Assembly (NCBI GenBank): GCA_947475495.1
Contig: CANJNX010000097.1
Span: forward strand, 1 to 5,066
Length of the DNA stretch: 5,066 nucleotides
Reading direction: 5' to 3'
Source of the DNA: Comamonadaceae bacterium
GTDB taxonomy: Bacteria; Pseudomonadota; Gammaproteobacteria; Burkholderiales; Burkholderiaceae_C
How positions within the stretch are numbered: the stretch's first letter is position 1; each line of letters begins with the position of its first letter. A program made the translations under genes and the position numbers. The notes beneath the pieces were generated by a model. That model was not told the DNA's origin, did no database searches, and saw nothing but the letters and a program-made list of their open reading frames with translations. This document shows positions 1 to 5,066 of the stretch, piece by piece.

Positions 1-2345
1 GCGACGGTGTCTTGGGGTAAGAGCGCGGCGTAAAACGCCATTTGGGTGTCTTCAAGCGGGTTGCTCACCCGTTTTTTGGTTTTGGCTTCGGGCTCGGTTT
101 TGTAATCCAACACCATCAGCGTCCCATCCGACAAGGTGTCGATCCGGTCAATACGACCTTCCAGCAGCCAATCCGAAATACTTTGGCGGTATTCGTTTTC
201 TGCACTTTGGAAGACTCTCCCTTGGGCTTCGTGTTTCGTCAACCAATGCAGGTAGCCTTCTCGCACACGGGGCCAGGAAGCAGCAAAGGGTAAAAATTCA
301 CCCGCATCCAAGCCCATGGCATGGCTCGCTTTTTCACTGGCCGCATTGAGCATAGACCGGCGCACTGAAAGATCAGCACGTTCAAGCTTCTGTAAAGCCA
401 GATGAAACTCCTGCAATACGTGGTGCAACCACAGGCCAAAGTCGCGCTTGTCGATTTCAGCGTCTAGTTCATCCACGCCGCGCAAGCCGAGTTGGCACAG
501 AGCGAAAAAACGGTAGGGGCAATGGCGTAAATCTTCGTAGGCACTTTGCGACAATTTATTGACGCTCAAAGCCGCAGCAGTAGGTGATGGTGGGGTGACG
601 GGGGCTGCAGCGACACTTCGGCGGGTTCTGAGTTCTGGGTTGGGTTTCCTCGCTTGTGAACCCATCACGGTTTGAACCAGCGGGCTAGGCAACAAGGCTT
701 CTCCCGCATCGTCACTTTCGCGCCACAGCACATCACACCACGGGTTAGAAAGTGCATGCGCCCACGCCAATCGGTGCGCTGCTTCCAAGGTTTCACGCGA
801 AGGCAGGCCCAGTGCGACACGCTGGGCGGGCGTCCACGGCCCACTGGATTCGGGAGACGCAGGCAAACGCACCTCATCGCAACCCACGATGACCAGCGCT
901 TTGAACGGACGTGCCAGCATTTGGCTCATTGGCAAGACCACCACTTGCTCCTTGGCAGGGTACGGCGGGGTAAAACTAGCGTCTTCTAGGCTTTGTTGCA
1001 CCCATTGGGTAAAGGCAGCCAAATCCAGCGTTTGACCAGCCCACAAAGCGCTTCCGAGAAGGGTTTGCCATGGTGCCGACGGCTCTAAACGCAAAGCTGC
1101 TATGACTTTCGCTCCAGCCCCATCCTGCACTAAAGCCTCCCACATTCCACATCCTTCAAGCGCCGTTCGCAAAACCGCCAACCACTGGCCCAATCGGCGC
1201 GAACCTTGAAAGCTATCGCGAACGGTGTTCACCACTGCAATAGCGTCTTGGCAGGGTGTTCGCTGGGCATTGCACCAATCGCGAATCTGCTGCCGACGCA
1301 GCTGCGATTCCAGGCCATCCACATCAGCAACCCACCCCGAAGTCAGTTTGAGCCACGCCAAAACAGCGTCGCTTGAAGCATTCCAAGACACCGCTTTGAG
1401 CAAGGCCATGACGCCAGCTCCGGCGTGGCTGGTCGAAAGCTTCCAACCCGTTTCATCGCGAATTTGCGCTCCTGCGCCTTCCAGCATGGCCTGAACTCTG
1501 CGGGTTAAAGCGCGGTCCGATGACACCAAAGCCAAAGGGAATCGCCCGGCGCAAATATGCGTTACAACACAAGCAGCAGCGTGTTGTGCCTCATCTTGCG
1601 CATCCAAACACGCATGAAACACCGGGCTTGCCGGAGCTGGGTAAGCCGCCAATGGAATCTGAACCATACGTTCACCCCACACCTCTTGTAAGCCCGAGGC
1701 CATGGGGTCTTGAGAGAGCCCAGTAAGAACAATAAGCAGGTCGGCTTGGGCCAGCGCATGCGGAGTAAAAAGCACATCGGTGGCGTAGGCAGAAACACCA
1801 GCCCATTCGACCGCCGAGCGAAGCGCAATGCGTTCAAAGGCCATGGAGGCCGCTTCTAAACCCAAAGAAGACGCACTGCGGGCGTTTTGCGTCCATTCGG
1901 CACGCTTTTCAGGAGGATACGCAGCAGCCAAGGGCCCGAGTTGGTGCGCAGCTTCCACCAACAACTGCGCCAATGCGCCATGGTGCTCGGCATAGCGCTG
2001 GCTTTGAATCAGCGATTGGGCGGTCAAAGTGTCCACTGCGGTATCAAACGCGATATCCCCAGCTCCTGGGGCGAAAACCGCGATCGATTGACTCCAGTTT
2101 TTGGAGGTTTCAAACCGAGGCGCAAAGCCGTTGGGAAAGCGCGCCGCCCACATCTGCCAAGCTTGCCTCAGCAATTGCGCATAGGGCAGCAAAACAAACG
2201 TGCGTGAAGGATGGGCCCCCCTTTCAAGCATCAGCCCCGCAATACGGTCAAGAACGCCTGTGCCATTTGCAAACCAATGGGGATCAAAATTTTCTATGTC
2301 GTTCATAGCGACGTGAGCGAGCGGGAGGGTCTGGGTTTCTGTCAC
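1..2345 (-). CDS. AddB-like PD-(D/E)XK family nuclease, 3' end truncated by window edge
   Basis: Reading the minus strand gives one uninterrupted frame of 781 codons that runs off the left edge. The N-terminal part ([10 protein letters not shown] near residue 50) and the centre ([11 protein letters not shown], about 485-495) resemble the helicase-like fold of AddB proteins. I see no GxGKT Walker A motif near the N terminus, so this fold probably does not bind ATP. A Pro/Ala-rich linker leads to the nuclease region, which opens with [11 protein letters not shown] (Cys609). The PD-(D/E)XK core is GRIDRID (Asp733) followed by VLDYKT (Asp747, Lys749). AddB nucleases trim DNA ends for recombination together with a UvrD-type AddA helicase. 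Such a helicase gene would be expected just beyond the left edge (inference). The start chosen is GTG at 2345, which has GGAG 5 nt upstream; an in-frame TAA lies just before it. ATG at 2306 is the alternative but has no visible ribosome binding site. The C terminus, including any Fe-S cysteines, is outside the window. Confidence 0.88.
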   Translation of the reverse strand, partial: MTETQTLPLAHVAMNDIENFDPHWFANGTGVLDRIAGLMLERGAHPSRTFVLLPYAQLLRQAWQMWAARFPNGFAPRFETSKNWSQSIAVFAPGAGDIAFDTAVDTLTAQSLIQSQRYAEHHGALAQLLVEAAHQLGPLAAAYPPEKRAEWTQNARSASSLGLEAASMAFERIALRSAVEWAGVSAYATDVLFTPHALAQADLLIVLTGLSQDPMASGLQEVWGERMVQIPLAAYPAPASPVFHACLDAQDEAQHAAACVVTHICAGRFPLALVSSDRALTRRVQAMLEGAGAQIRDETGWKLSTSHAGAGVMALLKAVSWNASSDAVLAWLKLTSGWVADVDGLESQLRRQQIRDWCNAQRTPCQDAIAVVNTVRDSFQGSRRLGQWLAVLRTALEGCGMWEALVQDGAGAKVIAALRLEPSAPWQTLLGSALWAGQTLDLAAFTQWVQQSLEDASFTPPYPAKEQVVVLPMSQMLARPFKALVIVGCDEVRLPASPESSGPWTPAQRVALGLPSRETLEAAHRLAWAHALSNPWCDVLWRESDDAGEALLPSPLVQTVMGSQARKPNPELRTRRSVAAAPVTPPSPTAAALSVNKLSQSAYEDLRHCPYRFFALCQLGLRGVDELDAEIDKRDFGLWLHHVLQEFHLALQKLERADLSVRRSMLNAASEKASHAMGLDAGEFLPFAASWPRVREGYLHWLTKHEAQGRVFQSAENEYRQSISDWLLEGRIDRIDTLSDGTLMVLDYKTEPEAKTKKRVSNPLEDTQMAFYAALLPQDTV

Positions 2346-2381
2346 AATTACTCCACTTTAGCTGCTTCAACCTCCCTCCCG
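2322..2381. repeat. 8-bp inverted repeat spanning the nuclease/trxA divergent start region
   Basis: CGGGAGGG (2322-2329) is the exact reverse complement of CCCTCCCG (2374-2381), with 44 bp between the arms. The interval contains the GTG start of the nuclease, and the right arm ends 12 nt before the trxA start codon. It could be a regulator site or an RNA stem in the trxA leader, or it could be chance; only the sequence match is observed. Confidence 0.35.
2351..2354 (-). promoter_or_regulatory. Shine-Dalgarno site deciding the GTG start of the nuclease gene
   Basis: On the minus strand GGAG lies 5 nt before GTG 2345. ATG 2306, 13 codons further in, is preceded by a pyrimidine-rich stretch with no purine-rich site. 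This favours the GTG start. The 13 added residues have no homology that I can recall, so the choice rests on the ribosome binding site alone. Confidence 0.5.
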
Positions 2382-2393
2382 AAAGAAATTACT

Positions 2394-2726
2394 ATGGCCA
2401 GCGATCTCATCAAACACGTCACCGATGCCACTTTTGAAACCGAAGTGCTGAAATCGACCCATCCGATATTGGTGGACTACTGGGCTGAATGGTGCGGGCC
2501 TTGCAAAATGATTGCGCCTATTTTGGACGAGGTTTCTGCCACCTATGAAGGCAAATTGCACATCGCCAAAATGAATGTCGATGAAAACCGAGAGATCCCC
2601 GCTAAATTTGGCATCCGCGGTATTCCGACGCTGATGCTCTTTAAGGACGGCGCACTCGCTGCCACCAAAGTGGGAGCTTTGAGCAAAGCGCAGTTGGTAG
2701 CCTTCATCGACGAACAAATCAAATAA
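2394..2726 (+). CDS. trxA: Thioredoxin 1 (TrxA)
   Basis: This is a 110-residue cytoplasmic thioredoxin of typical family length. It reduces protein disulfides (ribonucleotide reductase, PAPS reductase, methionine sulfoxide reductases) and is recycled by NADPH-thioredoxin reductase. The active site WCGPCK spans Trp33 to Lys38, with Cys34 and Cys37 the redox pair. Asp28 matches the buried aspartate of E. coli thioredoxin, and Pro78 in GIRGIPT is the cis-proline facing the active site. There is no signal peptide. The frame is open upstream to 2211, but the protein family begins at MASDLIKHV, so ATG 2394 is the start. The ribosome binding site is weak (GAAAGAAA ending a few nt upstream). The gene is divergent from the nuclease gene and 236 bp ahead of rho, an arrangement also found in E. 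coli (trxA-rho). I see no convincing sigma-70 promoter directly upstream. Confidence 0.97.
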   Translation: MASDLIKHVTDATFETEVLKSTHPILVDYWAEWCGPCKMIAPILDEVSATYEGKLHIAKMNVDENREIPAKFGIRGIPTLMLFKDGALAATKVGALSKAQLVAFIDEQIK

Positions 2727-2747
2727 ATTCAAAACCCAAGTAAAACC

Positions 2748-2774
2748 AAGCGCTGCACAGTTCAGCCAGCGTTT
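2748..2774 (+). terminator. Weak hairpin after trxA, possible inefficient terminator
   Basis: AAGCGCTG (2748-2755) pairs with CAGCGTTT (2767-2774) through 8 pairs, one of them G-U, around an 11-nt loop. It lies 21 nt past the trxA stop. It is followed by only TTT, so termination would be weak; it may serve as an mRNA 3' end stabiliser or allow readthrough into rho. Confidence 0.3.
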
Positions 2775-2803
2775 GGTGAAAACCCCGGTTTTCCTGTCAT
2801 AAT
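2773..2803 (+). promoter_or_regulatory. Candidate rho promoter (extended -10)
   Basis: CATAAT at 2798-2803 matches five of six bases of the sigma-70 -10 box. It carries an extended -10 TG at 2795-2796. The best -35 candidate, TTGGTG (2773-2778), is poor and 19 bp away, as expected where an extended -10 compensates. Initiation near 2810 would give a leader of about 150 nt before the rho ATG. Confidence 0.45.
2778..2793. repeat. Short perfect inverted repeat upstream of rho
   Basis: GAAAACC and GGTTTTC are perfect complements flanking a central CC (16 bp in total). The repeat sits between a possible -35 (TTGGTG, 2773-2778) and the -10 CATAAT (2798-2803) of the candidate rho promoter. That position would suit a repressor operator, but no regulator is identified. 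Confidence 0.35.
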
Positions 2804-2962
2804 CAATCCCGTTCACCCACATTTATCCCCAGTGGGCACCGCCATCACGGTGAAGAACACGGATGGCCAAGCGCTAACCCTCGCTCGCCGAATCCCTTAC
2901 TCACCCCCAGATTTTTTGTACTTGCCGAAATTTTCGGTTAACTCCCCACCGGGACCTACTCC
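2804..2962 (+). promoter_or_regulatory. C-rich structured leader of rho
   Basis: This gap is rich in C and in pyrimidine-C steps on the plus strand, as expected of Rho-binding RNA. It holds two adjacent small hairpins: CCCAC/GTGGG (2816-2836, 11-nt loop) and CACCG/CGGTG (2837-2852, 6-nt loop). A near-palindrome, CCGAAA-t-TTTCGG, lies at 2925-2937. The rho gene of E. coli is autoregulated by Rho-dependent attenuation in its leader, and the same is inferred here. The ribosome binding site before ATG 2963 is weak (GGGA, 8 nt spacing). Confidence 0.4.
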
Positions 2963-4225
2963 ATGCACTTAAACGAACTCAAGGCACTGCACGTGTCAGA
3001 AGTACTCAAACAAGCCGAAGAGCTTGAAATTGAAAACACGGGCCGCATGCGCAAACAAGAGTTGATGTTTGCCATTATCAAAAAACGGGCCCGTACCGGA
3101 GAGCAAATCATTGCCGACGGCGTGTTGGAAATTTTGCCTGACGGTTTTGGATTCTTGCGCAGCCCCGACACCAGCTACACGGCCAGTACGGATGACATCT
3201 ACATCAGTCCAAGCCAAGTGCGCCGCTTTAACCTGCACACCGGTGACATGATTGAAGGCGAAGTACGCACCCCCAAAGACGGCGAGCGCTACTTTGCCCT
3301 CAACAAGCTTGACAAAGTCAACGGCGACTCGCCTGAGAGCAACAAGCACAAAGTCATGTTCGAGAACTTGACGCCGCTCTTTCCTAAAGAGCAAATGCGC
3401 TTAGAGCAAGACAATAAAAGCGACGAAAACATCACCGGGCGGATTATTGACATCATTGCCCCCATCGGCAAAGGCCAACGCGCATTGCTGGTTGCCCCAC
3501 CCAAGAGCGGAAAAACCGTGATGATGCAACACATTGCACACGCTATTTCCGCCAACTACCCCAATAGCCACATGATGGTTTTGTTGGTCGACGAACGCCC
3601 TGAAGAGGTGACGGAGATGCAGCGTACCGTCAAAGGTGAGGTGATTGCGTCTACCTTTGATGAACCCGCCTCGCGCCACGTGCATGTGGCTGAAATGGTG
3701 ATTGAGCGAGCCAAACGTTTGGTTGAGCTCAAAAAAGACGTTGTCATTTTGCTCGACTCCATCACCCGCTTGGCCCGGGCCTACAACAACGTGGTGCCTT
3801 CCAGCGGAAAAGTGCTCACCGGCGGCGTGGACTCCAACGCATTGCAACGCCCCAAACGCTTCTTAGGTGCAGCGCGCAACGTGGAAGAAGGCGGCTCTTT
3901 GACCATCATCGCCACCGCTTTGGTCGACACCGGAAGCCGCATGGACGAGGTCATTTTTGAAGAATTCAAGGGCACAGGCAACTCCGAAATTCACCTGGAC
4001 CGACGCTTGTATGAAAAACGCGTGTTTCCGTCGATTCAACTCAACCGCAGCGGAACGCGCCGCGAAGAACTGCTCTTATCCCCCGAAATTTTGCAGAAAA
4101 CCCGCATCCTGCGCCAATTTTTGTACAACATGGATGAAATCGAGTCCATGGAAATGGTGCTCAAACAAATGCGTGCCACGAAAAACAACAGCGAGTTTTT
4201 TGACATGATGCGCCGGGGCGGCTAA
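2963..4225 (+). CDS. rho: Transcription termination factor Rho
   Basis: The gene encodes 420 residues, against 419 in E. coli, and the residue numbering matches almost exactly. Rho is a homohexameric RNA-dependent ATPase that loads on C-rich RNA and ends transcription, also silencing antisense and foreign transcripts. The N-terminal helical domain is followed by the primary RNA-binding cold-shock fold with the RNP1-like DGFGFLRS (60-67). The ATPase core has Walker A APPKSGKT (178-185), catalytic Glu211, Walker B VILLDS (Asp265), the Q-loop region LTGGVD (285-290), the R-loop EEFKGTGN with Lys336, and arginine finger Arg366. Residues tied to bicyclomycin binding in E. coli (Asp210, Arg212, Ser266, Lys336, Gly337) are all present, so sensitivity is likely (inference). 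There is none of the long N-terminal insertion seen in actinobacterial Rho. ATG 2963 fits the conserved MHLNELKAL start. No intrinsic terminator follows directly. Confidence 0.99.
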   Translation: MHLNELKALHVSEVLKQAEELEIENTGRMRKQELMFAIIKKRARTGEQIIADGVLEILPDGFGFLRSPDTSYTASTDDIYISPSQVRRFNLHTGDMIEGEVRTPKDGERYFALNKLDKVNGDSPESNKHKVMFENLTPLFPKEQMRLEQDNKSDENITGRIIDIIAPIGKGQRALLVAPPKSGKTVMMQHIAHAISANYPNSHMMVLLVDERPEEVTEMQRTVKGEVIASTFDEPASRHVHVAEMVIERAKRLVELKKDVVILLDSITRLARAYNNVVPSSGKVLTGGVDSNALQRPKRFLGAARNVEEGGSLTIIATALVDTGSRMDEVIFEEFKGTGNSEIHLDRRLYEKRVFPSIQLNRSGTRREELLLSPEILQKTRILRQFLYNMDEIESMEMVLKQMRATKNNSEFFDMMRRGG

Positions 4226-4242
4226 TTGCCCCACCCCGCTGT

Positions 4243-4260
4243 TTGACAGTGGTTTATAAT
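4243..4260 (+). promoter_or_regulatory. Candidate rpmE2 promoter region
   Basis: A perfect -10 hexamer TATAAT lies at 4255-4260 and a perfect -35 hexamer TTGACA at 4243-4248, but only 6 bp separate them, so they cannot act as one sigma-70 promoter. The likelier reading is that TATAAT is the -10, with start near 4267 and a weak -35 near 4232-4237. TTGACA could instead pair with a poor -10 (GCTTAT, 4266-4271) at 17 bp. Confidence 0.5.
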
Positions 4261-4352
4261 CTTGGGCTTATCGCGTTAAGTACACCGTTTTTTGAATTGG
4301 GTAAACAGTTTGCCCAAGGAACGGCGCGGCTAACGCAACTGATGGAGAAAAT
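4261..4352 (+). promoter_or_regulatory. rpmE2 5' leader with competing and interlocking stems
   Basis: Three pairings are visible. TTGGGTAA (4297-4304) folds with TTGCCCAA (4310-4317) into an 8-bp stem with a 5-nt loop and one G-U pair. CTTGGGC (4261-4267) is exactly complementary to GCCCAAG (4312-4318) and so competes with that stem. GCGTTA (4273-4278) is exactly complementary to TAACGC (4331-4336), just upstream of the GGAG ribosome binding site (4344-4347, 5 nt before ATG). The order A-B-A'-B' is that of a pseudoknot or of alternative folds. A ribosomal protein leader is a plausible role (inference). Confidence 0.42.
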
Positions 4353-4610
4353 ATGAAAGACGGCATTCACCCTAATTACCGCGAAGTATGCTTCATGGAC
4401 TTATCGAACAGCTTTAAGTTCGTTACCCGTTCATGCGCTAACACCAAAGAAATGATCAAAATGGAAGACGGCCGTGAGCTGCCTTTGTACAAGCTTGATA
4501 CCTCAAGCGAATCTCATCCTTTCTACACTGGAACCCAAAAGTCTGTGGACAATATGGGCGGACGCGTAGAGAAATTCCGCAATCGTTTCGGAAAGACCAC
4601 TGCAAAATAA
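4353..4610 (+). CDS. rpmE2: Large ribosomal subunit protein bL31, type B (zinc-free)
   Basis: The 85-residue protein is of type B length (about 80-90) and starts with the family signature [20 protein letters not shown] (55-62) and [11 protein letters not shown] (70-80) are the conserved core. It has only two cysteines (13 and 28) and no CxxC pair, so this is the zinc-independent C-minus form. bL31 bridges the two ribosomal subunits at the central protuberance. In many bacteria the C-minus paralogue is induced by Zur under zinc starvation. Here it sits behind rho with a strong GGAG site and a structured leader, and I see no clear Zur box, so it may be the constitutive copy (inference). It is followed at once by an intrinsic terminator and looks monocistronic, possibly with readthrough from rho. 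Confidence 0.97.
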   Translation: MKDGIHPNYREVCFMDLSNSFKFVTRSCANTKEMIKMEDGRELPLYKLDTSSESHPFYTGTQKSVDNMGGRVEKFRNRFGKTTAK

Positions 4611-4617
4611 TTCGGAT

Positions 4618-4633
4618 TCAGGTTTTGGCCTGA
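4618..4633 (+). repeat. Small hairpin between rpmE2 and its terminator
   Basis: TCAGG (4618-4622) and CCTGA (4629-4633) form a perfect 5-bp stem around TTTTGG. It lies 7 nt past the rpmE2 stop and 9 nt before the terminator stem. It may help protect the 3' end of the mRNA. Confidence 0.3.
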
Positions 4634-4642
4634 CCCGTTACG

Positions 4643-4674
4643 AAGGCAGCCCGGGTTACCGCGCTGCCTTTTTT
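4643..4674 (+). terminator. Intrinsic terminator of rpmE2
   Basis: AAGGCAGC (4643-4650) and GCTGCCTT (4663-4670) pair perfectly around a 12-nt loop. The GC-rich stem GGCAGC/GCTGCC is followed by six T residues (4669-4674). It lies 32 nt past the rpmE2 stop codon and separates that gene from the glycosyltransferase. Confidence 0.93.
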
Positions 4675-4679
4675 ATGAT
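4674..4679 (+). promoter_or_regulatory. Possible -10 box for the glycosyltransferase gene
   Basis: TATGAT, five of six matches to the -10 consensus, begins at the last T of the terminator tract, 21 nt before GTG 4695. No good -35 is visible 16-18 bp upstream, where the terminator loop lies. If used, the mRNA would have a leader of only about 10 nt. Confidence 0.25.
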
Positions 4680-4694
4680 GACGACCCTACCACC

Positions 4695-5066
4695 GTGAAT
4701 CAACCCACCCCCGCTATCGTCGCTCAGTCTGCCGTGCGGCGGCTGCCGCGTACCGCATTGCTTTTGCTGTGTGTTGCGTATGTGATTTTCGGCTTTGTGG
4801 GGCGCGACGGTTGGAAAAGTGCGGACATGGCGTCGGTGGGCTTGATGGCAAGCCTGGCGCAAGGAAGCTCGGACTGGCTGTTTCCTACGCTATTGGGAAT
4901 CCCTTCAGAGCACGGCGCTTTACTGCCCTATTGGTTCGGGGCGTGGGCCATCGCCCTTTCACCCGCTGAAGCGGTATGGGCCGACTTCATGCTGCGTATT
5001 CCCTTTGGCGTCTTGTTAGCCCTGTCAATGGCCGGCACCTGGTATGGCACCTACAGCTTGGCTAGA
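4695..5066 (+). CDS. ArnT/PMT-like membrane glycosyltransferase, N-terminal part, cut by window edge
   Basis: The frame is open for 124 codons to the right edge. After a short basic N-terminal tail comes a hydrophobic helix (about residues 20-36, ALLLLCVAYVIFGFVG). A loop follows with GRDGWKSAD (Asp38, Asp44), then DWLFPTLLGIPSEHGALLPYW (60-80). A second hydrophobic stretch (about 79-89) and a third with LRIPFGVLLAL (100-110) follow. The spacing matches ArnT/PMT-type GT-C transferases, where an acidic residue in the first periplasmic loop is catalytic and a GDW..P.L.G....EKP..YW pattern follows. These enzymes move a sugar from a polyprenyl carrier onto lipid A or protein. Donor and acceptor cannot be told from this fragment. 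GTG 4695 is the first plausible start; ATG 4675 and 4678 are in another frame and stop within a few codons. No clear ribosome binding site precedes it, so the start is uncertain. Confidence 0.78.
   Translation, partial: MNQPTPAIVAQSAVRRLPRTALLLLCVAYVIFGFVGRDGWKSADMASVGLMASLAQGSSDWLFPTLLGIPSEHGALLPYWFGAWAIALSPAEAVWADFMLRIPFGVLLALSMAGTWYGTYSLAR

Noticed and set aside
672..2308. Plus-strand open frames of 68-111 residues across the nuclease region
   Set aside because: All lie opposite the single long minus-strand nuclease frame and show no family resemblance.
2211..2393. In-frame N-terminal extension of thioredoxin (171 residues)
   Set aside because: The extension overlaps the nuclease coding region, has no thioredoxin-like sequence, and the family starts at the ATG at 2394.
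2367..2822. 151-residue open frame antisense to trxA
   Set aside because: It mirrors trxA codons, has no recognisable domain, and no ribosome binding site or conserved context supports it.
2832..2972. 46-residue leader peptide before rho starting at GTG
   Set aside because: No ribosome binding site precedes the GTG or the later GTG at 2850; kept only as an open-frame observation, not as a gene.
3401..3847. 148-residue open frame antisense to rho (and several smaller ones between 2956 and 3981)
   Set aside because: Shadow of the strongly conserved rho reading frame; the composition (His/Val/Gly-rich) is that of a reverse-complement artefact.
4342..4356. Four-codon upstream ORF (ATG at 4342) whose TGA overlaps the rpmE2 ATG
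   Set aside because: It has no ribosome binding site of its own, and its first codons are simply the rpmE2 Shine-Dalgarno sequence.
4769..4969. 66-residue plus-strand frame inside the glycosyltransferase region
   Set aside because: It is in another frame from the longer open frame with transmembrane and ArnT-like pattern, and is rich in Arg/Gly/Cys as out-of-frame reads tend to be.
1..5066. CRISPR array, insertion sequence, prophage, tRNA or rRNA
   Set aside because: No regularly spaced repeats, transposase-like frames, long terminal inverted repeats or cloverleaf patterns were seen on either strand.

Overview
The window looks like a chromosomal segment of a betaproteobacterium of the order Burkholderiales, most likely Comamonadaceae. 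The evidence is the protein flavour (Rho, TrxA and a zinc-free type B bL31 that read like Burkholderiales versions) and the gene order nuclease / trxA / rho / rpmE2. Base composition is moderate, roughly low-to-mid 50s % GC by eye, which is low for that family. No tRNA, rRNA, CRISPR array or insertion sequence is visible, and nothing suggests recent horizontal transfer.

Layout. Positions 1-2345 (minus strand) hold the first 781 codons of a large AddB-like PD-(D/E)XK nuclease. It is cut by the left edge just after its DYK catalytic motif. Divergent from it, 48 bp away, starts trxA (2394-2726), a 110-residue thioredoxin with a WCGPC active site. A 236-bp C-rich gap with a candidate promoter and several small inverted repeats leads to rho (2963-4225, 420 aa, all catalytic motifs intact). 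A 127-bp leader with competing base-pairing possibilities precedes rpmE2 (4353-4610, 85 aa, bL31 type B). A textbook intrinsic terminator (4643-4674) closes this block. From 4695 to the right edge runs the N-terminal third or less of a membrane glycosyltransferase resembling the ArnT/PMT family.

How they fit together. The plus-strand genes are housekeeping: redox (thioredoxin), transcription termination (Rho) and translation (bL31). The minus-strand nuclease belongs to double-strand-break end processing; in Burkholderiales such a gene usually precedes a UvrD-family helicase, which would lie beyond the left edge. The glycosyltransferase is insulated from rpmE2 by the terminator and belongs to an envelope or lipid modification unit that continues to the right.

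I found no new multi-gene system. The least explained signals are in the non-coding gaps: the rpmE2 leader, whose complementary segments interlock and compete, and the rho leader, which is C-rich, structured and open in the trxA frame all the way from the trxA stop to the rho start.
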